DNA of 64,000 bases from Bacillus sp. MM2020_1 (GCA_011250595.1 JAANMP010000022.1:1-64000); one strand, 5' to 3'; shown: positions 7,154-15,292, numbered from the stretch's first letter. Translations and numbers: made by a program. The notes: a model not told the origin generated them from the letters alone.

Positions 7154-8509
7154 TCACCCTTTCTCGGCAAGACAAAGGATCGGCAGCCGGATAATGAAAA
7201 TGCATCCTTTCCCACTCGTTTGGAGAGTTACCTCTCCTCCCAATTCCTCTGACATTTCTTTTATAAAAGATAGACCGATTCCCGTGGATGGTGTTCCATC
7301 TTCTCCATATTTAGAGGTAAACCCCGGTTTAAAAATGAGATGTTTATATTTTGAAGGAACGCCCGGACCGTCGTCAATCACTTTACACTCGATCCATTTA
7401 TCCTCTTTATCTATCGAAACGGTGATTGTGCCTGTATGTTCAATCGCTTCTATTGCGTTCGCGACTAAATTGTTGATAAAAGACAGCATAAGGTAAATGT
7501 GATAATTCGGATGCTCTCCCCTAATCTGCGAAACAAATTCAATTTTCTTCCCTAACAGCGCTGCATATTTCTGATTGATTCGAACTGTTATGTACGCTAA
7601 TTCATGAACATTCATATATTCCGGCAGACTTTCGCTTGAAATGAGCTTTGAAAGGCCCGCAAAGATTCTTTGGTTATCCTTTTTTATTTCATGCACCTCT
7701 CCGGCTATCCGTAAAGCTTTTTTTCCCCAATTTTCAATTGGGAGTCCTTGGTCTTGTTTAAAATCAATCATGTTTCGATATAGATTGTAGGATTCTTTTG
7801 TGATGGTTTCTGCATTTTGTAGCGTCTTTTTCAAATAAACAGACTCTACATACAAATTGGAAAGGTGCATGAGCATATTCTCATTCTCCCTCCGGGTTTG
7901 CGATTCTTTCAGCCGTAGTTCGTATAGCTTCATCATATTTATGAAGGCCAAAACAAAAAAGCTTCGAAACACCGCGATAATAATGATTTTATTTAATGCC
8001 CCTATCGTCACAGCCGTTCCCAATACAAAAAGATGAAAAAGCATTAACTCAATAAGACTGGATGTGATTTCAATTGTAATACCGAAACATCCAATTAGCA
8101 AAGGATGTTGAAAACGATTCACCCTCATCAAATAAAACAGGAAGGCATATGAAAAATAGTAGAAGAACGTCGGATACCGTAAGGTAAGAGATACTGCCAG
8201 GCTAAAGTCTGCCGACACCATCCAATCCAATAAAACACGGAATGCCGAAACAGACGTTCCTACTAACAGCCCCATGACAACAGATGAAATTTTACGAAAG
8301 TACAATAAAGAAAAGAAGCAAATAGGTGTTCCGAAACTTACACGAAATACATTATCGAATGGATGAAAGTTTAATTCACCCGCGATTGGTACTATAACCA
8401 TAAGAGCAATAACGATCCAGAAATCTTTACTTTGCAGTTGATCCGCTCTCAAATCCGCCACTTCCTGATTTTTGCTACTAACAAACCTCCGCCTTATAGT
8501 TATAAACAC
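7154..8509 (-). CDS. glnK: GlnK (YcbA)-type sensor histidine kinase
   Basis: A 451-residue membrane histidine kinase paired with the adjacent GlnL. About six membrane segments occupy residues 29-205; there is no large extracellular domain, so the signal is sensed in the membrane or cytoplasm. A coiled linker leads to an atypical H-box with the likely phospho-acceptor in VHEIKKDNQ. ATP-lid motifs follow: N-box NNLVANAIEA, G1 DDGPGVP, F-box FKPGFTSK and G2 TGIGLSFI. The arrangement is that of the B. subtilis GlnK and DcuS-like kinases. The GTG at 8509 is preceded by GGGGG; the start is not certain. Confidence 0.85.
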   Translation of the reverse strand: MFITIRRRFVSSKNQEVADLRADQLQSKDFWIVIALMVIVPIAGELNFHPFDNVFRVSFGTPICFFSLLYFRKISSVVMGLLVGTSVSAFRVLLDWMVSADFSLAVSLTLRYPTFFYYFSYAFLFYLMRVNRFQHPLLIGCFGITIEITSSLIELMLFHLFVLGTAVTIGALNKIIIIAVFRSFFVLAFINMMKLYELRLKESQTRRENENMLMHLSNLYVESVYLKKTLQNAETITKESYNLYRNMIDFKQDQGLPIENWGKKALRIAGEVHEIKKDNQRIFAGLSKLISSESLPEYMNVHELAYITVRINQKYAALLGKKIEFVSQIRGEHPNYHIYLMLSFINNLVANAIEAIEHTGTITVSIDKEDKWIECKVIDDGPGVPSKYKHLIFKPGFTSKYGEDGTPSTGIGLSFIKEMSEELGGEVTLQTSGKGCIFIIRLPILCLAEKG

Positions 8510-8550
8510 AATTGCCCCCCATACACTACTGTTTATATATATGAAGATAC

Positions 8551-8572
8551 AGCTTGTTTATCAAAACAAGCT
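8551..8572 (-). other. Hairpin between malic enzyme and glnK
   Basis: AGCTTGTTT (8551-8559) and AAACAAGCT (8564-8572) form a 9-bp stem with a 4-base loop in the 76-base gap. No T run follows, so it is more likely an mRNA-processing or stabilising structure, or a weak attenuator lowering kinase expression, than a full terminator. Confidence 0.5.
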
Positions 8573-8585
8573 GGATTCTCGCCCA

Positions 8586-10280
8586 TTATACCATAACTGT
8601 TTCTTTTGCCGCTTTTATAGGCCGATACGCCGGTTCCCACATTGCGTTTCGTACTGCTTGCTTAATATCGTCATGTTTTATTCGTGCCACACCATCGGCA
8701 ACAGCCACCTTTGCCACTTCTATCGCGACAATTTCTGAAATGGCACGAAGATTCTCAATCTGCGGAAGTAAAGGTGCACCTGGATCGCTTACATCGATCA
8801 TTCCCGCCACAGCTTCTGCTGCCGCAGCAAACATGCCGTCAGTGATGATACTTGCACGGGACACGTTCGTTCCAAGTCCAAGCCCCGGAAAAATTAAAGC
8901 GTTATTGGATTGTCCGATTACATATACTGTTTTGTTATATGTTACAGGAGAAAACGGACTTCCAGTTGCTACTAGGGCTCTTCCCTCTGTCCAATGGATT
9001 AGATCAGCAGGCTTTGCTTCAGCAAGGGGAGTGGGATTGGACATAGGCAAAATTACCGGTCTTTCAACGTGCGCTGCCATGTCTTTCACAATATCCTCAG
9101 TGAATGCCCCCGCAACCGTTGAAGTTCCGATCAAAATAGTTGGATGTACTTGACGAACGACTTCAGCTAAGCCCGATCCTGCATTTTTTTCTTCAGCAGG
9201 ACGCGCATATGGGCGCTGGAAGTCGTACAATTCGTCCATATCATCTGCCAGTAAACCATTCCGGTCAATGCACCAAAATCTGCGGTTCGCCGATTCCCAT
9301 GAAAGCCCCTCGCGTACCATGGCATCACGCACCTGATCGGCAATTCCAATACCGGCTGTACCCGCCCCGAATACGACAACACGATGCTCACTGAGCGGAA
9401 TATTGGAAGCGCGCACTGCCGCCAGCACAGCAGCAAGCGATACGGCTCCTGTACCTTGTATATCGTCATTAAATGTACACACTTTATCTCGATACTTGTC
9501 TAATATGCTTCGCGCATTTTGGGAGCTGAAATCCTCCCAATGGAGCAAGGCATTAGGAAACATTCTCGCAGCCGTACTTACAAACTGCTCAATGAATGCA
9601 TCATACCGCCCATACCGAACACGGGGATGGCAATTTCCGATGTAGAACGGGATGTTCAGAAGCTCATCACGATCTGTGCCTACATCTAAAATTACAGGCA
9701 TGACACGTGCTGGATCGATTCCTGCTGCGGCTGTATAAACGGCTAATTTACCAATCGCGATATTAATACCGCCAACACCCCAGTCACCGATTCCTAAAAT
9801 GCCTTCCCCATCGGTAATAACGATTAAATCGATATCTTCCGCACTCGCCCCAAAGTTTTCAAATGCTTGTTCAATGCCGTTTGCATCATTAATAGATAAA
9901 TACACACCGCGCGGTCGGCGGTATTCGATGCTGTAACGCTGGATTGCTAACCCGACTGTCGGTGTATATATGATCGGAAGCATTTCTGGTAAATGGTCCG
10001 TCAGCACCCGGTAAAACAATACCTCGTTTCGGTCATGCAGTGCAGATAACGCAACATTTTTATGCAAATCGTTCGGCTGCGAGGAGAATTGCTCATAAGC
10101 GCGGCGTGCCTGCTCATCAAGCGTCAGTACTGCCGGCGGCAATAATCCTGTTAAATCCAGCTCCTGTCTTTCCTCCTCCGTGAATGCAACCCCCTTATTC
10201 AACAACGGTATAGACATTAATTCCGCACCTCGTAAGGCAGTTTCCACATCCCCATTCGGACCAACCTTGAATTTATTCAT
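8586..10280 (-). CDS. maeA: NAD-type malic enzyme, large form
   Basis: A 564-residue malic enzyme of the long (MaeA/MalS) type. It converts malate plus NAD to pyruvate, CO2 and NADH. Catalytic Tyr105 (IYTPTVG) and Lys178 ([10 protein letters not shown]), metal ligands Glu249-Asp250 (HWEDF) and Asp272-Asp273 (FNDDIQGTG) and the nucleotide-binding [10 protein letters not shown] are all present. The ATG at 10280 follows GGAAGGG. B. subtilis has several malic enzymes; this length fits MaeA and MalS, and I cannot tell which it is orthologous to. It sits between aspA and glnK and would drain fumarate-derived malate to pyruvate. It has its own long upstream region with possible RNA structure. Confidence 0.9.
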   Translation of the reverse strand: MNKFKVGPNGDVETALRGAELMSIPLLNKGVAFTEEERQELDLTGLLPPAVLTLDEQARRAYEQFSSQPNDLHKNVALSALHDRNEVLFYRVLTDHLPEMLPIIYTPTVGLAIQRYSIEYRRPRGVYLSINDANGIEQAFENFGASAEDIDLIVITDGEGILGIGDWGVGGINIAIGKLAVYTAAAGIDPARVMPVILDVGTDRDELLNIPFYIGNCHPRVRYGRYDAFIEQFVSTAARMFPNALLHWEDFSSQNARSILDKYRDKVCTFNDDIQGTGAVSLAAVLAAVRASNIPLSEHRVVVFGAGTAGIGIADQVRDAMVREGLSWESANRRFWCIDRNGLLADDMDELYDFQRPYARPAEEKNAGSGLAEVVRQVHPTILIGTSTVAGAFTEDIVKDMAAHVERPVILPMSNPTPLAEAKPADLIHWTEGRALVATGSPFSPVTYNKTVYVIGQSNNALIFPGLGLGTNVSRASIITDGMFAAAAEAVAGMIDVSDPGAPLLPQIENLRAISEIVAIEVAKVAVADGVARIKHDDIKQAVRNAMWEPAYRPIKAAKETVMV

Positions 10281-10449
10281 ATAATCCCTTCCTTTTCCAA
10301 TCAACTTCTGCTATTGATTCTCAATAAAAATAGGGCACCCTGCTCGTTCAGGCGCAGAACCAGAGGTTCTTCTCCCTAAAAAGCGCCTTTTGTTTTTTTG
10401 GATGGAGGTTCTCTGGTAGCAGCGCCTTGCCGGCAGAGTTTTACCCCTT
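10281..10449 (-). promoter_or_regulatory. Structured leader candidate upstream of malic enzyme
   Basis: The minus-strand RNA from this 169-base gap can form competing stems. AGAACC-TCT-GGTTCT (10356-10370) is a local hairpin, but its CTCTGGT part (10359-10365) is also complementary to ACCAGAG (10411-10417). GGCGC at 10383-10387 and at 10422-10426 can both pair with GCGCC at 10351-10355. A small GC-rich hairpin with trailing T residues (10328-10341) comes just before the ribosome-binding site. Alternative pairings of this kind suggest attenuation or a riboswitch. No known riboswitch class was recognised. Confidence 0.35.
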
Positions 10450-10458
10450 ATGTCAAGC

Positions 10459-10479
10459 AAAAAAGGGCCTCTCCGCCCT
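10459..10479 (-). terminator. Terminator downstream of aspA
   Basis: On the minus strand AGGGC-GGAGAG-GCCCT is followed by six T residues. The hairpin is nested in a longer inverted repeat, ATGTCAAGCAAA (10450-10461) against TTTGCTTGACAT (10482-10493), which starts 8 bases after the aspA stop. Confidence 0.82.
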
Positions 10480-10501
10480 CCTTTGCTTGACATGTACAAG
10501 T

Positions 10502-11938
10502 TTACTGTCTATCTAAAAGAACTGCACCTGCGATACCTGGGTGAGTCATTTCATAAGGGTCCAAAATTAGATCGAGCTCTTCTTCTGATAATACGTCATA
10601 TTTCAAGCATAATTCGCGAATCGGCTGACCGGTTAAAATCGCTTCTCTCGCTATACGTGCAGCAACCTCATAGCCGATATGCGGATTTACCGCCGTAATA
10701 ATGCCGGCACTCTTTTCTACATATTCCTTCATTCTTTCTTCATTTGCTTCAATTCCTTTTAGACAATAGTCTGTAAATGCACGAAATGCATTATTCATAA
10801 TACTGATGGATTGAAGTAAATTAAATACGAGAACAGGCTCCATAACATTCAGTTCCAGCTGCCCTGCTTCAGATGCAAGACAAATCGTATGGTCGTTTCC
10901 AATAACTTGAAACGCCACTTGATTAATGACCTCTGCCATTACAGGGTTCACTTTCCCCGGCATAATGGAAGAACCAGGCTGACGGGAAGGCAATGTTATC
11001 TCGCCTAATCCCGTGCGAGGACCGGAAGCCATCAATCTCAAATCATTGGCAATTTTGGACATGTTCATCATGCATACTTTTAGTGCAGCCGATACTTCCG
11101 TGTAAACATCTGTGTTTTGGGTTGCATCCACAAGGTGCTCAGCGCCCACAAGCGATAAGCCGCTAATATCAGCAAGATGCTCGACTACACGCTCAATATA
11201 GCGAGGGTCTGCGTTCAAGCCCGTTCCCACTGCGGTCGCACCCATGTTCACCTCATATAAATGCTGGCGTGATTGTTTGATGCGCTTGATATCGCGGGCA
11301 ATTACGCGGGAGTATGCTTCAAACTCTTGACCTAATCGAATCGGTACAGCATCCTGCAGATGAGTACGGCCCATTTTGATGACCCGGTCAAATTGCTTTG
11401 CTTTTTGCTCGAATACGCCATGCATATATTCCATTGTGTCTAATAATTTTTCTAACATATTCAATGTTGCGATGTGAATCGCAGTCGGAAAAGCATCATT
11501 TGTAGACTGTGCCATATTCACATGGCTGTTCGGACTAATATGAAAGTAGTCTCCTCTTTCTTTTCCCATTAATTCAAGCGCACGATTGGCAATGACCTCA
11601 TTCGCATTCATGTTCATTGATGTACCTGCGCCGCCTTGAATCGGGTCGACAATGAAATGATCGTGCCACTTGCCGTCGATGATTTCTTCAGCAGCCTCTA
11701 TTATGGCATTGCCTGCCCCTTCATAAAGACGCTTTGTTTCCATATTGGCAAGAGCAGCCGCTTTCTTGACAATGGCCAAAGCTTTAATTAGTTCTTCATG
11801 AATTATATATCCTGTAATAGGAAAGTTCTCAACAGCGCGCAATGTTTGGATGCCGTAATAGGCATTTACAGGCACCTCTTTTTCCCCTAAAAAATCCTTT
11901 TCAATCCGAACGTTTGCTTTTATTTCAGTTACTGTCAT
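10502..11938 (-). CDS. aspA: Aspartate ammonia-lyase (aspartase)
   Basis: A 478-residue member of the fumarase/aspartase superfamily. It deaminates L-aspartate to fumarate and ammonia. The superfamily signature GSSIMPGKVNP, whose first Ser is the catalytic base, lies near residue 320. The TSMNMNANEV and HVNMAQSTND substrate-binding stretches are present. Length and these motifs favour aspartase over class II fumarase: fumarases usually have a shorter N-terminus and GSSIMPGKVNPTQ, whereas here the motif continues VMAEVINQV as in aspartases. AGGAGGAG precedes the ATG. It is 20 bases downstream of the symporter gene and clearly in the same operon. Confidence 0.92.
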   Translation of the reverse strand: MTVTEIKANVRIEKDFLGEKEVPVNAYYGIQTLRAVENFPITGYIIHEELIKALAIVKKAAALANMETKRLYEGAGNAIIEAAEEIIDGKWHDHFIVDPIQGGAGTSMNMNANEVIANRALELMGKERGDYFHISPNSHVNMAQSTNDAFPTAIHIATLNMLEKLLDTMEYMHGVFEQKAKQFDRVIKMGRTHLQDAVPIRLGQEFEAYSRVIARDIKRIKQSRQHLYEVNMGATAVGTGLNADPRYIERVVEHLADISGLSLVGAEHLVDATQNTDVYTEVSAALKVCMMNMSKIANDLRLMASGPRTGLGEITLPSRQPGSSIMPGKVNPVMAEVINQVAFQVIGNDHTICLASEAGQLELNVMEPVLVFNLLQSISIMNNAFRAFTDYCLKGIEANEERMKEYVEKSAGIITAVNPHIGYEVAARIAREAILTGQPIRELCLKYDVLSEEELDLILDPYEMTHPGIAGAVLLDRQ

Positions 11939-11958
11939 TACATTCTCCTCCTATCCCT

Positions 11959-13230
11959 TTATGCTGCCTTTGTTTCTTTAACAGAATCCAAATAGTCCTG
12001 CGCTTTTTCTTTATCAAATTCGCCCTCCCATTTCGCCATTGAGATAGCAGCCAATGAGTTTCCTAAAACGTTTACAGCCGAGCGAATCATATCTAAAATA
12101 CGATCGATGCCAGCAATCAAAGCAATTCCCTCTAACGGTAATCCCATAGAGCCGAGTGTCGCCAGCACAACGACAAACGATGCACCTGGGACGCCTGCCA
12201 TACCTTTTGAAGTCATCATAAGTACAAATAACAATGTAATTTGCTGCATCAACGACATGTGTACGTTATACATTTGCGCAACAAACAGCGAAGCAAGCGC
12301 CTGATAAATTGCTGATCCTGTCAGATTGAATGTGTATCCTGTCGGAATGACGAAAGAAACAATCGCCTTCGGACAACCGAATTGCTCCATCTTTTTCATG
12401 ATGTTCGGGAGCACTGCCTCAGAACTCGCTGTTGTAAAAGAAATGATAAGTTCTTCCTTTAAAATCTTAATAAGTGTAAAAATATTTGTTCCTGTCATTT
12501 TCGCGTTTATACCTAAAATCACAATAGCGAAAAACAATACAGTTACATACACAGCCAATACAAGCTTTCCAAGCGGAAGCAATGTGCTCACTCCGAAATG
12601 GGCCACCGTCACCGCAATAAGAGCGAATACTCCAAACGGAGCAGCCTTCATTACTTGATTTGTCACCCAAAACATTGCTTCTAATACACCTTCAAAGAAA
12701 TGAAGCACCGGCTTTCCTTTGTCCCCGATTGCCGCGACCCCTAGGCCGAATAGAACACTGAAGAAAATAATCGGCAATAGATCCCCTTGCGCCATTGATT
12801 CAAACACATTTTTTGGAACGATGTGAACGATTGTTTCCGCAAAGCCTTTGTTTTGTGTAGCGCTTGCTGTTTGTTCGTATGCTGAGATATCTCCTTTTGC
12901 CAGATGGCTCATATCTACACCAGAACCTGGATGGAACACGTTTGCAGCCAGCAATCCCATCCCCAGCGCAATCGTTGTAATGATTTCAAAATAAAGAATC
13001 GTCTTGCCGCCAAGCTTACCTAATTTTTTTATATCACCTACACCCGCCACCGCAACAACAAGTGCGGCTATTACAATCGGCATAACGATCATTTTAATTA
13101 AATGAATGAAAATATCACCGATTGGCGCAATGTAGGCAATTGCTGTATTGTTTCCATAAGTAGCAGCCCCAACCACTATACCTAAAATAAGTGCAATAAA
13201 AATTTGCGCAGCTAATCCAAATTTTTTCAT
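11959..13230 (-). CDS. Dicarboxylate/amino-acid:cation symporter (GltT/DctP-like)
   Basis: A 423-residue DAACS family transporter, most like B. subtilis GltT, which takes up glutamate and aspartate with Na+ or H+. Family landmarks are the IKMIVMPIV segment, hairpin-1 serine motif SFTTASSEAVLP, hairpin 2 with SKGMAGVPGAS, and TM8 DRILDMIRSAVNVLGN, whose Arg binds the substrate side-chain carboxylate. The usual TM7 motif N-x-D-G-T/S reads NLTGS, replacing an Asp that helps bind Na+. The start at 13230 follows AAGGGGG with 6-base spacing. First gene of the operon; the next gene, aspartase, suggests aspartate or a C4-dicarboxylate as substrate. Confidence 0.9.
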   Translation of the reverse strand: MKKFGLAAQIFIALILGIVVGAATYGNNTAIAYIAPIGDIFIHLIKMIVMPIVIAALVVAVAGVGDIKKLGKLGGKTILYFEIITTIALGMGLLAANVFHPGSGVDMSHLAKGDISAYEQTASATQNKGFAETIVHIVPKNVFESMAQGDLLPIIFFSVLFGLGVAAIGDKGKPVLHFFEGVLEAMFWVTNQVMKAAPFGVFALIAVTVAHFGVSTLLPLGKLVLAVYVTVLFFAIVILGINAKMTGTNIFTLIKILKEELIISFTTASSEAVLPNIMKKMEQFGCPKAIVSFVIPTGYTFNLTGSAIYQALASLFVAQMYNVHMSLMQQITLLFVLMMTSKGMAGVPGASFVVVLATLGSMGLPLEGIALIAGIDRILDMIRSAVNVLGNSLAAISMAKWEGEFDKEKAQDYLDSVKETKAA

Positions 13231-13242
13231 GTTCATCCCCCT

Positions 13243-13256
13243 TGTTAACGCTTTCA
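13243..13256 (-). promoter_or_regulatory. Catabolite-responsive element (CcpA cre site)
   Basis: The minus strand reads TGAAAGCGTTAACA, a full match to the cre consensus TGWNANCGNTNWCA. It ends 13 bases before the symporter start codon, in the transcribed leader or overlapping the transcription start. Such a position lets CcpA repress the operon when preferred sugars are present. Confidence 0.82.
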
Positions 13257-13294
13257 ATTTATTTGAATACTTTAGTAATTTTAAAAGCAAAACA

Positions 13295-13310
13295 ACAAAA
13301 CCCAACAAAA
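13295..13310 (-). promoter_or_regulatory. Putative GlnL binding site, TTTTGT direct repeat
   Basis: The minus strand reads TTTTGT-TGGG-TTTTGT, exactly the TTTTGT-N4-TTTTGT repeat I recall as reported for GlnL upstream of glsA-glnT in B. subtilis. A third imperfect unit, TTTTGC, follows three bases later. The site is about 65 bases upstream of the symporter start, a suitable place for an activator. A GlnL homologue is encoded four genes downstream. Confidence 0.75.
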
Positions 13311-13376
13311 ACCTACAAATCGATTAAAAAAATTTTTAAAAGAACAAACCGATACTAGAATCCAAGGTACCTTGAA

Positions 13377-13500
13377 CTATGATTTGTGGTAGGAAAATAT
13401 TTTCGTGGTCAAACGCTTTTTGTAGACAGAAAAAAGACCCTCAACGAAAATGGTTGAGAGCCTTGGAAATGTTGATGAATAACGTTTTGTGAAACTGAGG
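13377..13500. repeat. Degenerate copy of the rpsI 3' end and terminator
   Basis: This stretch aligns over about 124 bases, at roughly 70% identity by eye, with 14235-14356, which contains the true end of rpsI and its terminator. Matching blocks in the same order are CTATGAT-TGTGGT, the GACC-CAAC...GTTGAGAG hairpin with its A run (13430-13462), AACGTTTTG and AACTGAGG. The right-hand end corresponds to the last six rpsI codons with small indels. The copy no longer terminates any gene. Together the two copies flank the CBS gene as direct repeats. Confidence 0.75.
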
Positions 13501-13652
13501 TTTGATTTGGTAAAAATCAGATTTAAATGTCCTCTTCTAATGAGTTAATTACATCACGTTCATGTGCAGCTGATATTTAGAAAAAAGTTACCATTAATAA
13601 TATCGCCAATGTTCCCCATGCTATTAAGAAAAACATATTTGGAGGTAATTTC

Positions 13653-14087
13653 ATGGCACAATTAAGAGATATCATGACAGCAAATGTTCTTACAGTAAAC
13701 GAAACACAGACCGTACAGGAAGTTGCAGCGTTAATGAGCGAATATAATATCGGAGCTATCCCAGTAATAAATAACAGCGGACAAATGGTTGGAATTGTAA
13801 CGGATCGTGATATTACCCTTCGTACGACAGCACAAGGAGAGGATCCACAAACACCAGTATCTCAAGTCATGACTGCACAGCAGATCGTACAAGGTACACC
13901 TGATATGGATGTTCATCAAGCAGCAAATTTGATGGCACAGCAACAAATTCGCCGATTGCCGGTAATCGAAAATGGACAAATAGTAGGAATGGTTGCTTTA
14001 GGTGATCTAGCAGTACAAAATCAATATGCAAACGAGGCAGAACAGGCATTACAAAGTATTTCAACTCCTTCCGCACCTCAACAATAA
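13653..14087 (+). CDS. Two-CBS-domain protein (YhcV-like)
   Basis: A 144-residue soluble protein made of two tandem CBS domains: residues 1-60 begin QLRDIMTANVLTV and contain GIVTDRDITLR; residues 70-130 begin VSQVMTAQ and contain MVALGDLAVQ. Such stand-alone pairs form a Bateman module that binds adenine nucleotides, and several are linked to stress or energy sensing; the partner is unknown. GGAGGT lies 8 bases before the ATG. It is on the plus strand, opposite to everything around it, has its own terminator, and lies between two copies of the rpsI terminator region, so it appears to have entered separately. Confidence 0.88.
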   Translation: MAQLRDIMTANVLTVNETQTVQEVAALMSEYNIGAIPVINNSGQMVGIVTDRDITLRTTAQGEDPQTPVSQVMTAQQIVQGTPDMDVHQAANLMAQQQIRRLPVIENGQIVGMVALGDLAVQNQYANEAEQALQSISTPSAPQQ

Positions 14088-14120
14088 TACGGGGATACCT
14101 TTATTATCATAAAATAATAA

Positions 14121-14159
14121 TTAGCACAGATCAGCCCTTGGTCTGTGCTAACATTTTTT
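14121..14159 (+). terminator. Terminator of the CBS-domain gene
   Basis: TTAGCACAGA (14121-14130) and TCTGTGCTAA (14142-14151) make a perfect 10-bp stem followed by CATTTTTT, starting 33 bases after the stop codon. Confidence 0.92.
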
Positions 14160-14234
14160 ATTAAGCAGAAGAATTTAATGCTGCTGATGGTGAAGCTACT
14201 TTTCTTAAAGTTGATATTTCAAAAGTATATTTAG

Positions 14235-14356
14235 CTATGATATGTGGTCAAAAAATTTTTCATGATCAAAAGCACTTTTTAGGCATAAAAAAGACCCCCA
14301 ACCAATTTGGTTGAGAGTCTTTGAAACGCCAGAAATTAACGTTTTGAGAACTGAGG
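14235..14356. repeat. Right-hand copy of the rpsI-end direct repeat
   Basis: This is the parental copy of the repeat at 13377-13500: it contains the intact last codons of rpsI, its terminator and about 50 bases beyond. The two copies are in the same orientation and 858 bases apart from start to start. Confidence 0.75.
14287..14320 (-). terminator. Terminator of the rplM-rpsI operon
   Basis: On the minus strand AGACTCTCAACC pairs imperfectly with GGTTGGGGGTCT and is followed by six T residues; it begins 15 bases after the rpsI stop codon. Confidence 0.9.
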
Positions 14357-14728
14357 CGCACGACGAGCACCTTTAAGACCGTATTTTTTACGTTCTTTCA
14401 TACGTGGATCACGAGTTAATAATCCAGCGCGTTTTAATGTTGGACGGTATTCTGGATCAGCTTGTAGTAATGCACGAGCTACACCATGACGGATTGCTCC
14501 AGCTTGACCAGTGTATCCACCACCGCTTACGTTTACAAGAACATCGTAGCTTCCAACTGTTTCAGTAGCTACTAATGGTTGTCTTACAACAACACGTAAT
14601 GCTTCAAATGGGATATAATCTTCGATCTCACGACCATTGACAATAATTTTTCCTGTGCCTGGTACTAAACGTACACGTGCTACAGAACTTTTACGGCGAC
14701 CTGTACCGATATATTGAACTTGTGCCAA
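14336..14728 (-). CDS. rpsI: 30S ribosomal protein S9
   Basis: A 130-residue S9, the standard length. The conserved [15 protein letters not shown]-terminus and the basic C-terminal tail ending APQFSKR, which reaches into the ribosomal P site toward the tRNA anticodon stem-loop, are both present. It follows rplM by 20 bases with its own AGGGAGGGA site and forms the usual L13-S9 pair, ended by the terminator immediately downstream. Normal Bacillus form. Confidence 0.99.
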   Translation of the reverse strand: MAQVQYIGTGRRKSSVARVRLVPGTGKIIVNGREIEDYIPFEALRVVVRQPLVATETVGSYDVLVNVSGGGYTGQAGAIRHGVARALLQADPEYRPTLKRAGLLTRDPRMKERKKYGLKGARRAPQFSKR

Positions 14729-14748
14729 GTTAATTCCCTCCCTCTTTA

Positions 14749-15186
14749 TTAACCGCGAAGTTCGTAAACTTCAGGTTGTTGTGCTTGGTGCGGATGTTCG
14801 CTGCCAGCATATACATGTAATTTTTTAAACGTTTGACGGCCAAGAGAATTCTTTGGAAGCATACCTTTAACAGCAAGCTCGATCATTTTCTCAGCATAGT
14901 TAGTACGCATTTCAAGAGCTGTTCTAGTTTTTAAACCACCTGGGTGCATTGTGTGACGGTAGTAAATCTTGTCAGTCAATTTTTTACCAGTTAGTTCTAC
15001 TTTTGATGCGTTAAGAATAATCACATGATCACCAGTGTCAACATGTGGTGTAAAAGTTGGTTTGTTTTTACCACGTAGGATTGCTGCTACTTCAGAAGCA
15101 AGACGACCAAGAGTTTTGCCTTCAGCATCAATCACGTACCATTTACGCTCGATAGTGTTGGCATTTGCCATAAACGTTGTACGCAT
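14749..15186 (-). CDS. rplM: 50S ribosomal protein L13
   Basis: A 145-residue L13, the same length as in B. subtilis. It is an early-assembling 23S rRNA-binding protein. The start [16 protein letters not shown] follows GGAGGG; the longer open frame upstream is the leader RNA. The HVDTGDHVI and [12 protein letters not shown] stretches are typical. It leads the rplM-rpsI operon, which has its own promoter and an L13-type leader for autoregulation. Confidence 0.99.
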   Translation of the reverse strand: MRTTFMANANTIERKWYVIDAEGKTLGRLASEVAAILRGKNKPTFTPHVDTGDHVIILNASKVELTGKKLTDKIYYRHTMHPGGLKTRTALEMRTNYAEKMIELAVKGMLPKNSLGRQTFKKLHVYAGSEHPHQAQQPEVYELRG

Positions 15187-15228
15187 GAGTTTCCCTCCTA
15201 ATTTAAATCCATTAAAGATTATTGTTTT

Positions 15229-15292
15229 CGCACTTTCAAAGCAATTAGCGTTCAATTCTGTTCCGGGAATGAACGGCTACTACCCTTGTGCG
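15229..15292 (-). ncRNA. L13 leader (autoregulatory RNA structure)
   Basis: The minus-strand RNA closes with CGCAC (15288-15292) against GTGCG (15229-15233) and carries an inner stem CGTTCA (15270-15275) against TGAACG (15249-15254). It sits between the operon promoter and rplM, the position of the L13 leader family of low-GC Gram-positives, in which excess L13 is thought to repress its own operon. The assignment rests on location and shape, not on a covariance-model search. Confidence 0.65.

Noticed and set aside
8586..10280. Malolactic enzyme instead of malic enzyme
   Set aside because: Shares the same residues and cannot be ruled out by eye, but the pairing with aspartase and uptake in a Bacillus makes oxidative malic enzyme far more likely.
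10450..10493. Possible glycine riboswitch (GGAGAG and AAGGGG-AAAACTCT words upstream of malic enzyme)
   Set aside because: The GGAGAG is the loop of the aspA terminator, and the conserved CTCTCAGG and ACCGAAGG cores are absent, so the likeness is superficial.
10502..11938. Class II fumarase instead of aspartase
   Set aside because: Length, N-terminus and the residues after the GSSIMPGKVNP signature fit aspartase better; the two families are close, so an enzyme assay would settle it.
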